The notes beneath the pieces are model-generated. The model was not told the origin of the DNA, did no database searches, and saw only the letters and a program-made list of their open reading frames with translations. The translations under genes were made by a program, and so were the position numbers. From Panorpa germanica (Eukaryota > Arthropoda > Insecta > Mecoptera > Panorpidae), in contig CAVMBN010000222.1 in the NCBI GenBank assembly GCA_963678705.1, forward strand, positions 62,001 through 126,000: DNA of 64,000 bases, given 5' to 3'. This document shows positions 22,234-32,296 of the stretch, one piece after another; position 1 is the stretch's first letter; every line of letters starts with the position of its first letter.

Positions 22234-22490
22234 GTGGCTAGAAACAGTCATTGTGCAGTGTGCTACAGCTCCTTTAACAAATGAAATCGTTGTACATGCA
22301 ACTTTAAAGAAATATAAATATGCAGCGTATATTTCATATTTCTGTATAACAAAAGCGGTCATTATTAAAGGTGTGGATCTAGATTGTTCAGAAGAAGAAT
22401 TACTGAATAACATAGAATGTACACCTTTTAAGGTAAAAAAAGTGCAAAGTGCACAAAAAAACATCCGAGTCAAAATTTTGACCTAATTGA
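22234..22490 (+). pseudogene. Fragment of a non-LTR ORF1
   Basis: A 77-codon reading contains FCITKAVIIKGVDLDCSEEE followed by LLNNIECTPFKVKKV. It lines up with WITRIGIIKNVDIEFSEEE and following residues of the J ORF1. Neither end of the gene is present. It directly follows the poly(A) of D1, so it was probably the resident sequence into which D1 inserted. Confidence 0.6.
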
Positions 22491-23029
22491 CGACCTAAAA
22501 GAACCCATTTCTCGGTCCATTAAGATTTTTAGGGTACAAAACATAATGGATTATATTTTTTAGAGTCTAAAAAATATAATTATTTAAATGAAGAAATAAA
22601 TAGATGTTATTTTTAATACGGATCGTGCTTTATTTAATGAATATTATTCATCTTTAACAATACTCGGTATATGTTTTTTACATTCTTTTTGTGATTCAAA
22701 AATCCACGATCGGCAGGTCTGCGTTAGATTTAAAACCTCTGTCTTACCATCGCTGCTTAGAGTATTCGTTTAAATACATTATATTCGGGGATTGAGCAAG
22801 ACAACGTCTGTCTATTACCATTAAAGAAATATTTGCTGAAAAAGGATAGCATATACTTTAAACATACTGTACTGAACGAAATACTATACAAGTGTAACGG
22901 TGAAAAATATATTTTACTTGTCTAACCACATCTCGTTTCTTTCTCACTTGGCAGATTGTTTCCTCACTTTGGAATAAACAGGAATGAAATCCTGTAATCC
23001 TGCAAATCTTACACATTCACTCTCAAATT
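22491..23029. other. Unassigned AT-rich DNA
   Basis: I see no gene, terminal repeat or tandem repeat in this stretch between the ORF1 fragment and the hAT element. Confidence 0.5.
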
Positions 23030-23037
23030 TACTAATC

Positions 23038-24101
23038 CAGCAGTTTTCAAACTTTTTGCTTCGAGCCCTGTTGCATAATCCAGCGGTAAGCCCCCCTACA
23101 TGTAAGCGTACTATATCTTATAAGGGAGTCACATTTGACATTTTATAGTCACTTTTTATTTAGTTAAGTTTTACACATTTTATGCATACTCTAATGAGGC
23201 AATAGGTTTAATCGTAATCAAACAACAAATTCTATACATAATTGTTATTTGTAATTCAAAGCAATAATATTATAAAGAGCTTAAGTGTGAAGGATGTGCT
23301 TGTTTTTTTCTGCGCATAGTTTCCTGAAACGCGGTGTCAGTTCTGATAACGCTACTCTGAGTTCCTTGGTCACAACTAGTCTTGAGCGATATATACTCTT
23401 CATGGAAGCTAGAGCAAAAATCTTAGTTTCACAACAATAAGTGGTGGCGAATGGAGTGAGTATTTTTAATTCCCTTTCACTCAAAATTGGGTGTTCCTTT
23501 TGTACACTAATCCAGAAGGATGTGAGAGAAGATTCTTTAAACTTCATTTCAAGCCCAGTGTCACCTTAGAGGTTAATGAGATTTTCGTTTTCCTTCATGT
23601 TGAGGGAGCACTCATCGACTGATGGTTTGAACGGGTTTTGAATCCATGACAACCCATTAAAGTTTTTATTTAAATATTTTACAAAACGAGATAAGAGGAT
23701 TTCTAAATGTTTCAGAAAGCATTTCTTTGCATTGGTTGAAATAGTTTTGAGATCCATTTTTTCAATCATAATTTTAAAATTAGGAAATAGCTCCACATTG
23801 TCACTTTGCAAACCGCCCTCGTACAAACTTAGCTTCATTACAAAGCTTTTCACCTTTTCAGTCCATTGTAGAAGGTTTGCATCTTTTTTCTGTATTTTCT
23901 AAAAAACTTAAGAAAATAAAATTTTTGGCAATCTTACAACGTTGACTAAAAATTACACACTTGTTGTTTTTAAAAATAAAAAGTTTGCTTTATTATTTTG
24001 TAAGCAAATTTAATTAATTTTTCAACCAAGCTTTGCCCCCCCCCCTCTGAGCCTTCATTTCGCCCCCTTGGGGGTCGCGCCCCACACTTTAAGAACCGCT
24101 G
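23038..24101 (-). mobile_element. hAT-type element relic (ZBED5-like family)
   Basis: Ends are CAGCAGTTTTCAAACTTTTT on the left and, read inward from the right, CAGCGGTTCTTAAAGTGTGG, the usual look of this hAT group. The 8-base flanks TACTAATC (23030-23037) and CACTAATC (24102-24109) differ at one base and are the TSD. It is much shorter than an autonomous hAT, so it is internally deleted. Confidence 0.8.
23281..23853 (-). pseudogene. C-terminal part of a hAT transposase (ZBED5-like), broken
   Basis: Two minus-strand segments (23853-23566 and 23547-23281) in different frames form the end of a hAT transposase. The first has LSWIQNPFKPSVDECSLNMKE. The second has SLTSFWISVQKEHPILSE, LTPFATTYCCETKIFA and YRSRLVVTKELRVALSE, the dimerisation region of ZBED5/SCAND3-like hAT proteins. 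There is one frame break, and the N-terminal BED finger and catalytic part are missing. Confidence 0.7.
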
Positions 24102-24248
24102 CACTAATCCATTGAACAGCATTGGAAACCCTTCTGCAGTTTGTCCTTATTTTTTTTCCCCTAGCGCATTGCTATTAGTGTTATTGTGTGCATTGGTCAC
24201 CAAATTGTAAATTTTCACGTTCTATATATTTCACACAAGTCCGTATAT

Positions 24249-24531
24249 TGTTATAACTCACATTCCATACGACCACAAACTAACAATGTCTCTTCAGTAT
24301 CTTTGCTGACCATGCACTTTAGAGATAATAAAATAGTATATAAACAATATGTTAATCTTAATCTAATTAGTTCATGTATAAACTGCATCGCGCAGATAGT
24401 AATTGGCTCACCATTTGAGACTAGGCATAAGCTGCATCGCGCAGTGATTATTAGCTCAAATAAATATTATTAAGTAAAACTAAAATAAATTGTTTTTTTT
24501 TATTAAAGTCTAAATTATTCAAACTTTAATT
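24249..24531 (+). repeat. 5' LTR of B (283 bp)
   Basis: TGTTATAACTCACATTCC to CTTTAATT, immediately followed by PBS TGGCGCAGTCG (24531-24541), the tRNA-Ser type used by 17.6 and 297. It contains two CTGCATCGCGCAG dyads (about 24385 and 24432). Confidence 0.9.
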
Positions 24532-24716
24532 GGCGCAGTCGTAAGAATATTAAGGAATTACAATCGCTGTAAATTTTTCCATTTTTATTGTTAACTTAAT
24601 ATTTCGAAACCTACAAAAAGGAAGTTAAAGAATAAAGTAAACTTAATAAATAGTGGAGTGAAATAGAAACAGAAGTTAAAGTGCTCCGAGACTCATCGAC
24701 CCACTAGCAACAGCAT

Positions 24717-24760
24717 ATGGACATGAAGATTTCGCTAGGCAACGCGGTGATAATCGTATT
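24717..24760 (+). promoter_or_regulatory. B leader mini-ORF ending at a splice-donor consensus
   Basis: ATG 24717 opens about 15 codons (Met-Asp-Met-Lys-Ile-Ser..., ending in hydrophobic AVIIV) that run into GTGAGTACTC at 24761. Errantivirus env is made from a spliced RNA with its donor in the leader (family knowledge), so this could be the first env exon. Confidence 0.5.
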
Positions 24761-24848
24761 GTGAGTACTCATTCATATTTCCTTTCTATATTCATATTTC
24801 CCAAAAACAAAAATTATTATTATTTTTACAATAATATTTCCTGTTTAA

Positions 24849-24884
24849 AAAGAAGTATAAATCGCTTATACAGGCCTACCAAAT
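24849..24884 (+). repeat. Single palindromic leader unit of B
   Basis: The core GTATAAATCGCTTATAC at 24855-24871 is a dyad with arms GTATAA/TTATAC. A1 has four units, C three and A2 two. Confidence 0.7.
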
Positions 24885-25048
24885 ATTAAAAATAATATTA
24901 AAATAAAATATTAATTACATAACGTAATAAATACTATAATGTAATATAATAAAATACTTGCAAATTAACTAAATAATAATAATAATTTAAAAAAAAAAAA
25001 TGTTCACAAAATAACTTTTCTTAAATAAAAGTTACACTATAAATCGAA

Positions 25049-26437
25049 ATGGAGACATTCCATATTTATCTAAATTATGTAAAGGAATATAATGGAAACA
25101 ATTCGCTGACGAATTTTATAGAAGATTGCGAAGTGATCATAGATAATTTTGCCATATTCCCCGGTAAAAATTAAGATAAAAAAGAAGCTATTAGGAATAA
25201 CGGTCTATTGCTCTCAGCTATAAAAAGCAAGATTATTGGAGACGCAGCAAGTTTAATAAAGAATAAACATATTAATACATGGGAGAAATTAAAAACTATT
25301 TTAATAAATAGTTATACTAAAAACCGCAGCCATATCCCGGATATAACAACACTTAAACGAAAGCCTAATGAGGAAGCTATTACTTTTTACTTTAGATGTT
25401 TAGAATCACTTAACAACCTTAATTTTTTGAACAGACTTCACTATAAAACATCTTTAAATATGAGATCACTGGCAAAACATCACGATTCCCTGATGGTGAG
25501 AGATTTCATAGAGGTGCTAAACGATCCCCTTGGATGTAAATTAATACGCCAAAATCCTAACACAATGGATGAGCTTCTAGAATTAATGATAGAAGATATG
25601 GCGAACCACGAAATCCATACTAACTAGAAATATAACCATCCTCACCAACAACAACTAAAGAACACACAAGATTTTCAAACAGAGCCGTCAACACAAAAAC
25701 CGTTTGAAACAATAATCGGACAAAGCATTGAGAACAAAGAAATAGACAATGTACGGACGGAACTACAAGAAGTAATCATAAACGACGAGAGTACAGAAAT
25801 CAAAGTACAAAACCAAAATTCAGAAGAAAAATGGGACACAGAAATAAATGAAAATAAAAACGATATTAAATTACAAAAAGAAATGGCGAACAATGTGCCC
25901 ACAAATATCAAAATACAAAGCCAGAATAATTCAGAAGAAGTTCTGATTACAGATGAAAAAGAAAAAGAACTTGAAGAGTTTAACAAAACAGAAGTAAAAA
26001 AAAAGACAATTGTAAAAATGAAACAAGGAAAAGTAAGCGTCAAGCAAGACACAGAAGATCAGATCATGCAAGATTTCAAAGTAGAAAATCAGCAAAATAT
26101 GAAACAAGAATCACCAAATCAAAATACACAACATTTTGAAATACCAAATCAACAAAATGATAAGCAACAATCAAAAAATCAAAACTTTAAAATTTTTAAA
26201 GTAAAAAATCAACCAAAAATCAAACTAGTAGCAACAAAGCAAACTGTACAAGAACTTGAAATAGTGAAACAACAAAACATCAACCAAGAAAAACCAGAAA
26301 AACAAAATATGCAATATTCTGAAGTAAAAAAGCTACACAATATAAAGCAAAAAAAAGTAGGAAATATTAAAAATCAAAATTTTAAAATAGAAGAAAAAAT
26401 TGAAAAAAAAAAAGAAACAAAGCTAAGTGCATACTAG
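25049..26437 (+). pseudogene. gag of B with five 20-residue repeats, broken by stops
   Basis: ATG 25049 begins METFHIYLNYVKEYNGNNSL, a diverged homologue of the A1/A2 Gag. A TAA near 25171 (GAA in C) and a TAG near 25625 break the frame. From about 25883 it is open to 26437 with a Lys/Gln/Asn-rich tail. Within this tail five units of about 20 residues recur, each starting with a hydrophobic-charged-V/I triplet (FKVENQQNMKQESPNQNTQH, FEIPNQQNDKQQSKNQNFKI, then three more diverged). No zinc knuckle is visible. Confidence 0.75.
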
Positions 26438-27232
26438 AAAAACAAGAAGATTCAGAAAACAAGGCATACACTTTGTGGATAAATGATCACAGAAAAGAAA
26501 TAATTCGTGGACAAAAGATTAGAAATTCAGCACAACTAAAGCAACTATATGGAACCAAACGAAATAAAAATAATAACTGGATAGATGAATATATGACGAA
26601 GTACTTGACAAAAAATCTTCAATACTTTCCGAAAAATTAAAATTTCTACCTGAACCTTAACAATTCAAATACGCAACCGCAAGCAACCAAACCAACCTGA
26701 CTATATAATATATTTAACCCCGAAATTTAAAAACTAAAAATAATAAAACCCTAAATCGGACAACCACCTTAATAATGAAAATTGTATGAACTATTAAAAT
26801 AATTATACAGAACAACCAATACATTTACAAAACAGAACAGACAAAAAAAATAATTATGAAACGAATTGAGAATCGGAAACAACCACCTTAATGCAGAAAA
26901 TCGCATGAACACTGGTTATCACCAGCAGTAAAACCTAAAAACATACAAATTAGGCGACATCAAATAATAATAAAATAACTATTTCGATACAAACACCAAC
27001 GCAGTTAAAATTATTAAAATTAATGAAAAGACCAAATTATTTAAATTAAAATAAAGAAATATGACCTATTAATATCAACATTAACAAAAACTACATTTAA
27101 AAATAAAACTCATTAAACGCATTGTAATGATAATACGTATTAAATGTACAATAATTTAAAAGATAAACATCATCGGCAAATATAAAAATGAGCATAAAAT
27201 AAAAATGATATAAGTATCAGACATCAAGAAAC
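26438..27232. other. Non-coding remnant of B between gag and fossil integrase
   Basis: No gene survives. A partial direct repeat (acaaccaccttaat followed by aaaat.g.atgaac) occurs at about 26760 and 26879. The stretch near 27055-27150 matches the post-RNase H pol of A1 at 6484-6570 (minus), so the missing PR-RT-RNase H of B was probably removed by a deletion ending just upstream of this point. Confidence 0.6.
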
Positions 27233-27770
27233 AAATGCAACGCACAAGGTAATTTACGAAAGATATACTCGTGTAATCTAATAAAATACGTGGAAACTCT
27301 CATTATCAATTACGACACATGCAAGCAATGCAAATACAATGATTTGAACGCCGCTAAATACCACAAAAACAACTGTGAGATCATAATATATGCGCATTCT
27401 ACAAAACCAGAGTACACCGTATCATAAAACATAATCATGACCTTTCCAAGTCAAATGTGCTATTATAAGATGTAATGAAACCCTATACTCCAGTACAAAA
27501 GATAATGCTACATTAACAAACTAAGTCAGCATTTCTAATTTAGCTACTATGATAACCCATGGACTAACCCATTGAAAAACACAAAAATAAAATAGCAATG
27601 TTATGTGCATAAAGTTAAGAAAATAATACCGACAGTACAAGTTATTATCATGATTAAAGCTACTGTTAAAAATTCAAATGTAGACACAGTATACATGAAC
27701 ACTAACAAAAAACATGGCAATAGCGGAATAAAAACATAGAACCTTTTTTTTTAAGTAAAAGAACCACCAG
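27233..27770 (+). pseudogene. Fossil second integrase copy in B
   Basis: The first part reads LIKYVETLIINYDTCKQCKYN in one frame and matches the zinc-finger region of the better integrase downstream (LRKDVENFMNN and following). The later part (27440-27760) matches the integrase C-terminal region at 33200-33520 base by base with many changes (for example ctactgttaaaaatccaaa against ctaccgttaaagacccaaa). The catalytic core is missing. The same fossil is present in C. Confidence 0.7.
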
Positions 27771-28000
27771 AATAATAATCAGAATCAGCAAGTAATGAAG
27801 TAATAGACGCCACATATAAATTAATTTGCGAAAGATATACGTGGTCTAGTCTACGAAAAGATGTCGAAAATTTCATGAATAACTGCAGCACATATAAAAA
27901 GTGCAAATATAACAGAAAACCAATTAGAGCACCGCTAAATAATACCGAAACACCTGAGAGACCTTTTGAGAAATTACATATAGATACGTTTGGTATAGAC

Positions 28001-28344
28001 TGTTGTAATTATAGTAAATAATTAGTTTTGTATTCACCGCCAATTATAAATATATGTGTTTTCACAGTAAAGTAAGTTACCAGTGTAGATATTATTGTAG
28101 ATACCATCGTAGTACTAGCACAAGGAACACACGAGCCATCTGCGATTGGTAACACTAACTAAAAGTACGGATAGTGCTTCGTCATGGTGAATGAGGTTCT
28201 GTTAGCTTGTAAATCCAAACGTGATACGAGAAGGACGCTCTTTGTGAAACCAGTGCTAATACTACATACAGAATACTTTTTATTAAAATATACATCTTTT
28301 AATTATTATCTTTTATTCAAACTCTGCAAGGAAAGTTGCCAACA
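28001..28344 (+). repeat. 5' LTR of the Copia element (344 bp)
   Basis: Begins TGTTGTAATTATAG and ends GTTGCCAACA. It holds a 54-base segment, after tatatgtg, that the 3' LTR lacks. Confidence 0.92.
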
Positions 28345-28726
28345 GGTTATGGGCCCAGATTACGATCTTCTGCGACATTGATTAAAAGATATATTACAAG
28401 ATATCAAGGTTTTGAGAAAAAAGTGAGGCAGCCATCTTGAAGCAAACGAAGGTGATATTAATAAGTCCACATGTACTTGTGAGACTATTTAGACAATAAA
28501 ATTGTGTTTGTGGTGAAGGAAAAGTGATATTAATAAGTTCATCGAAACTATTTTGAAATTAATATACTTTTTGGGCTGAAAAACGGTAACATTAATAAGT
28601 CCACATGTGCTTGTGAAACTACTTAGAAATTAATGAAAAGATTGTGTTCGAACATTAAGATTAATAAGTCCTCGTGTGTGAGAGACTATTGAGACATTAA
28701 GATTGTGCTTGATCAACAAGATTAAG

Positions 28727-29314
28727 ATGACCAACAGTATTAGCATCGTTAAGTTTGGTGGTAAGAACTACCAGCAATGGAAATTTCAAATGAAGTGCAT
28801 ATTGAAATCGAAGGGTGTGTACGAGTGTACAACAGGCACCGAAGTTAAACCAGGGGTTAACGCAACAGCTGATTTGGAAACGTGGATCCAAAAAGATGCA
28901 ACGGCGATGTGCATCATAACCAGCTCGATGGAACTACAGCAAATAACGCTAATCGAAAATTGTGAATCGGCCAAGGAAATAATGGACAAACTTAGCTCTA
29001 TTTATGAGATGAAATCGGAAACAAATAAGATGTTAGTTTACGAAAGGTTTCATCAATACAAAATGGCACTCAACGAGACGATGGTGCAACATATTTCTAA
29101 AGTGGAAAATCTTGGTAAGCAGATACGAGAGTCAGGTGATACTCTCAGTGATACTGCAATCATGACTAAAGTATTGAGTACGCTACCATCCAAGTATCGT
29201 AACTTTAGGCAAGCATGGTTCTCAGTGGAGGATTCGAAACAGAACATGGCCAACTTAACTGGACGTTTGTTGGATGAGGAGGCGAATCTCAATAAATATG
29301 AAGAAGAAGAATAA
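28727..29314 (+). CDS. Copia Gag
   Basis: ATG 28727 begins MTNSISIVKFGGKNYQQWKF, a typical Copia Gag start. The region VKFGGKNYQQWKFQMKCIL and later SSIYEMKSETNKMLVYERF and KVLSTLPSKY are the conserved Gag blocks. The frame stops at TAA 29312-29314, but the zinc knuckles follow downstream in the same frame, so Gag and Pol form one frame split by this TAA. Gag assembles the particle and binds RNA. Confidence 0.9.
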   Translation: MTNSISIVKFGGKNYQQWKFQMKCILKSKGVYECTTGTEVKPGVNATADLETWIQKDATAMCIITSSMELQQITLIENCESAKEIMDKLSSIYEMKSETNKMLVYERFHQYKMALNETMVQHISKVENLGKQIRESGDTLSDTAIMTKVLSTLPSKYRNFRQAWFSVEDSKQNMANLTGRLLDEEANLNKYEEEE

Positions 29315-29374
29315 GTCGCTCTAACAACTACTAGGACAGCACATACACAAAGAAGACAGATTAACAAGAAAATT

Positions 29375-30988
29375 GTGACTTGCTTCAAATGTAACTGGAA
29401 GGGTCACTTCGCGAGGGATTGCAGAACAGAGATGAACAGTAGAAGAAATAAGCAACATGTCTCATGCTTTAAATGTAATCGGAAGGGTCATTACGCGAGA
29501 GATTGTAAAAGGATAACGAATCAGTACGAAGAAGAGCCACACCATAGTAATCACGGCGCCTTCAACGCAGAAATATGCAACCAGACTATCAGCAAAGAAG
29601 GTTGGATCCTGGATAGCGGAGCTTCAACCCACATGACATACAAACGGGAATTCTTTGATACGTTTAGTGACTGTAAGGGGCTCACCGTCAAACTAGGCAA
29701 CAATGAAGAAGTACCTGTAGAAGGCATCGGCACCGTAAAGATTAAGAAATTAATTAAAGGCAGAAGTGTGGATGGATTGATTACGAATGTCTGGTATATA
29801 CCGAAGCTTAGGAAGAACTTATTTTCTGAAGGTGTGATAACTAAAAAAGGGATGAAAATAGTTAAGCAAAACGAGACAGCGGAGATATACGACCGTGGAA
29901 TGTTAGTAGCCAGTGCAATCCGAGAATCAAACAACTTGTATAAGCTACAAATCGAAACTGTAATTACCATGAAAGCACATACTACAGTAAGGTCAAATCT
30001 TCAAGTTTGGCACGAGAGACTGGGGCATCTGAATGTTAAGACTCTTTGCGAAATGGTTTCGAAAGGGTTAGTGGAAGGAGTGGATATTGAGAATAATAAC
30101 GAATTCTTCTGTGAAGGCTGTCAGCAAGGAAAACAACAGAAGTTGGAATTCAAGAAACACACCAAAACGATGAGAAGACCTGGTGAAATCACACACAGTG
30201 ATGTATGCGGCCCAATGTCTGAACCATCTGTAAGTGGTTGTAGGTACTATGTACTATTCAAAGATGACCATACTGGTTTTAGAATGGTTTGGTTTATTAA
30301 ACACAAAACAGACGTCTTACCGTGCTTTCAAAAATACGTAAAGATATGCGAAAATAAATTTGGATACAGACCGCAAATTCTGAGAGTTGACAACGGGAAA
30401 GAATACTGCAACCGTGAGTTTCAAAGTTACCTTTCAAGCAAAGGCATTTTAATGGAAACTACGGCACCATATACTCCAGAACAGAACGGGAGATCTGAAC
30501 GTGATAACAGAACGATTATGGAAAGTGCACGATCAATGCTTTACACAAGCAAGAAACCAATGTACCTGTGGGCAGAGGCTGTAAATACAGCAGTATACAT
30601 ACTCAACAGAACGGCAACTAGACAGATTACAGATTTAACACCATATGAAGCCTATATGAAAAGGAAACTGAACTTGAGACATAGCAAAACTTTTGGTTGT
30701 GACGCATTCATGCATATTCCAGATGCACTTAGAACGAAGCTGGAAAGCAAAAGCAAGAAATTAATATTCGTGGGTTATGAAAAGGAATCGACAAACTACA
30801 GACTGTTTGACCCAACCACTAAGAAAATCAAAGTATCCAGAAATGTGACATTCAACGAAAATAATAATTTAGACAGAGAAAACCCAACCCAGATGTCAGA
30901 AATAGCAATCGAAAAAGAAAAAGGGGAAATCAACAATCAAGAAGAAGTGATTGAAAATGAGACCACAGAATTAAGGAATGAAACTTAA
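29375..30988 (+). CDS. Copia zinc knuckles, protease and integrase
   Basis: Two knuckles, CFKCNWKGHFARDC and CFKCNRKGHYARDC, come first. The protease has ILDSGASTHMT with its catalytic Asp. The integrase has the His-Cys finger (HERLGHLN...CEGCQQGK) and D,D,E residues in HSDVCGP, RVDNGKEY and NGRSERDNR. All key residues of PR and IN are present. The frame ends at TAA 30986-30988 and continues after it with a second TAA at 31042-31044. It is the same frame as Gag and the captured segment. Confidence 0.92.
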   Translation: MTCFKCNWKGHFARDCRTEMNSRRNKQHVSCFKCNRKGHYARDCKRITNQYEEEPHHSNHGAFNAEICNQTISKEGWILDSGASTHMTYKREFFDTFSDCKGLTVKLGNNEEVPVEGIGTVKIKKLIKGRSVDGLITNVWYIPKLRKNLFSEGVITKKGMKIVKQNETAEIYDRGMLVASAIRESNNLYKLQIETVITMKAHTTVRSNLQVWHERLGHLNVKTLCEMVSKGLVEGVDIENNNEFFCEGCQQGKQQKLEFKKHTKTMRRPGEITHSDVCGPMSEPSVSGCRYYVLFKDDHTGFRMVWFIKHKTDVLPCFQKYVKICENKFGYRPQILRVDNGKEYCNREFQSYLSSKGILMETTAPYTPEQNGRSERDNRTIMESARSMLYTSKKPMYLWAEAVNTAVYILNRTATRQITDLTPYEAYMKRKLNLRHSKTFGCDAFMHIPDALRTKLESKSKKLIFVGYEKESTNYRLFDPTTKKIKVSRNVTFNENNNLDRENPTQMSEIAIEKEKGEINNQEEVIENETTELRNET

Positions 30989-31044
30989 GTCGACCAGGTA
31001 AATCGACCGAGACGTAATACGAGAAAACCAATACGTTACACCTA

Positions 31045-31141
31045 AGCCAACATTGTTGAAGCGGAAATACCAAACTCGTATGAAGAGGCGTTAAAGAGTG
31101 AAAATGGGACAGAATGGCAAGAGGCCATAGACGCAGAACTA
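31045..31141 (+). pseudogene. First codons of Copia reverse transcriptase
   Basis: The reading EIPNSYEEALKSENGTEWQE plus AIDAEL is the start of Copia RT. It then joins in frame to the captured segment; the palm with YVDD is absent. Confidence 0.85.
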
Positions 31142-32000
31142 TTGCAAGAAGATGTGAAACAAGTATTAGATTGGCTTGAAAATCACAGTGAAGTTTTTAT
31201 TAAGAATAATACAGAAATTAGCAGAAATATACAGGAGGAAAAAGTGTTTCAAAAGTCACATAAACATTTTGAAAATATTGCTAAGAACACATACACGAAA
31301 GCTGAGAGATTACTAACAGCAGTTGAAGAACTAACACAGACCAGTGAATGCAACGTACAGGAAATTCACTCTGTAGCTCAGGAACCAGGAGAGGAGCTTC
31401 TACAAGAAATAAGGTCTATGAGGAATATAGACTCTACGGGCTCGATGTCAGCCGTAGAAGGAGCTGTGGAACGACCTGCTAAACAGCGAGGAGAACTTGA
31501 GGAATTGTGGGACGCAAGAAAAATGCGACTTGATTTATGTTTAAGGCTACGACTATTTGAACGAGATGCACTGGATGCATGTTTCCAGCTGGATATGTGG
31601 ACTGAAGAACTGCAGCACAGCGAGTTATCTCACGATGTACAAAAAGCGAAGGAACTTCTCTTGCTACACAATGAAAGGGTCAGTCAAATGCAAAACACGA
31701 CGTTCCAGGTCTTGCAACAGGGACAAGAACTTACGCGGCTTATTGAATCTTCAGGAGTTTGTGTCATTGCAGATGCACAAACTATGGTACAGGTGCTGCT
31801 AGAACTTCTTCATGAACGCGAAATGAATATAGTAAATTTAGCCAAGATGAAGCGTGTTAAATTAGAGCAATGTGTACAACTGAGTCAGGTTCAAAAGGAC
31901 GCCGAGAAAATAATAAGGACCAGAAATAGAGAAGCTGTGTTACTAACAAGTTTCACAGTACCCAACAGTTCGCAAGATGCAGAACAATTTAAAGAAGGTG
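31142..32000 (+). CDS. Captured host segment: Trio/Kalirin spectrin repeats, in frame
   Basis: About 286 codons without introns or stops read as spectrin repeats. Diagnostic stretches are LQEDVKQVLDWLENHSEVF, KSHKHFENIAKNTYTKAE, LEELWDARKMRLDLCLRLR, QNTTFQVLQQGQEL, ESSGVCVIADAQT and LLHEREMNIVNLAKMKRVKL. I recognise these as Trio/Kalirin-type repeats, which in the host RhoGEF scaffold axon guidance signalling. The base composition is less AT-rich than the surrounding viral genes. It joins RT upstream and RNase H downstream in the same frame. Identification is from memory and needs a database search. Confidence 0.85.
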
Positions 32001-32004
32001 ACAC

Positions 32005-32230
32005 AAATTATGGAATGTATACGGAAGATATCTCTGATGCTGACCACGCCAATGCCAGAGACGCAAGAAATGTCTTAACGTTATGCAAGGGAGCTAAAAC
32101 GCGGAACAGCAAACGTCAAGCATCAGTAGGACCATCAAGTATTGAAATTAACAGAAGTGTTAAATGTAAAGGACAATTAAATATAGACAATCAAACTGCC
32201 TTTAAACTTATGATAATATCAGTGATTTAA
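32005..32230 (+). pseudogene. Tail of Copia RNase H after the captured segment
   Basis: The reading EDISDADHANARDARNV, then NSKRQASVGPSSIE and LNIDNQTAFKL corresponds to the Copia RNase H blocks (DADW/H..., SKRQ.SVALSSTEAEY, DNQ.AIKL). It is altered and shortened, so RNase H is unlikely to work. It ends at TAA 32230, upstream of the polypurine tract. Confidence 0.7.
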
Positions 32231-32296
32231 TATGTGTCAAAGACTGTTTGGGTTTAAGGACTTTTGTATTTATAATAAGCTGTGAATATGGGGGCG

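Noticed and set aside
26760..26911. Partial direct repeat in B (acaaccaccttaat...) as a possible regulatory array.
   Set aside because: Only two diverged copies in decayed AT-rich sequence; no further support.
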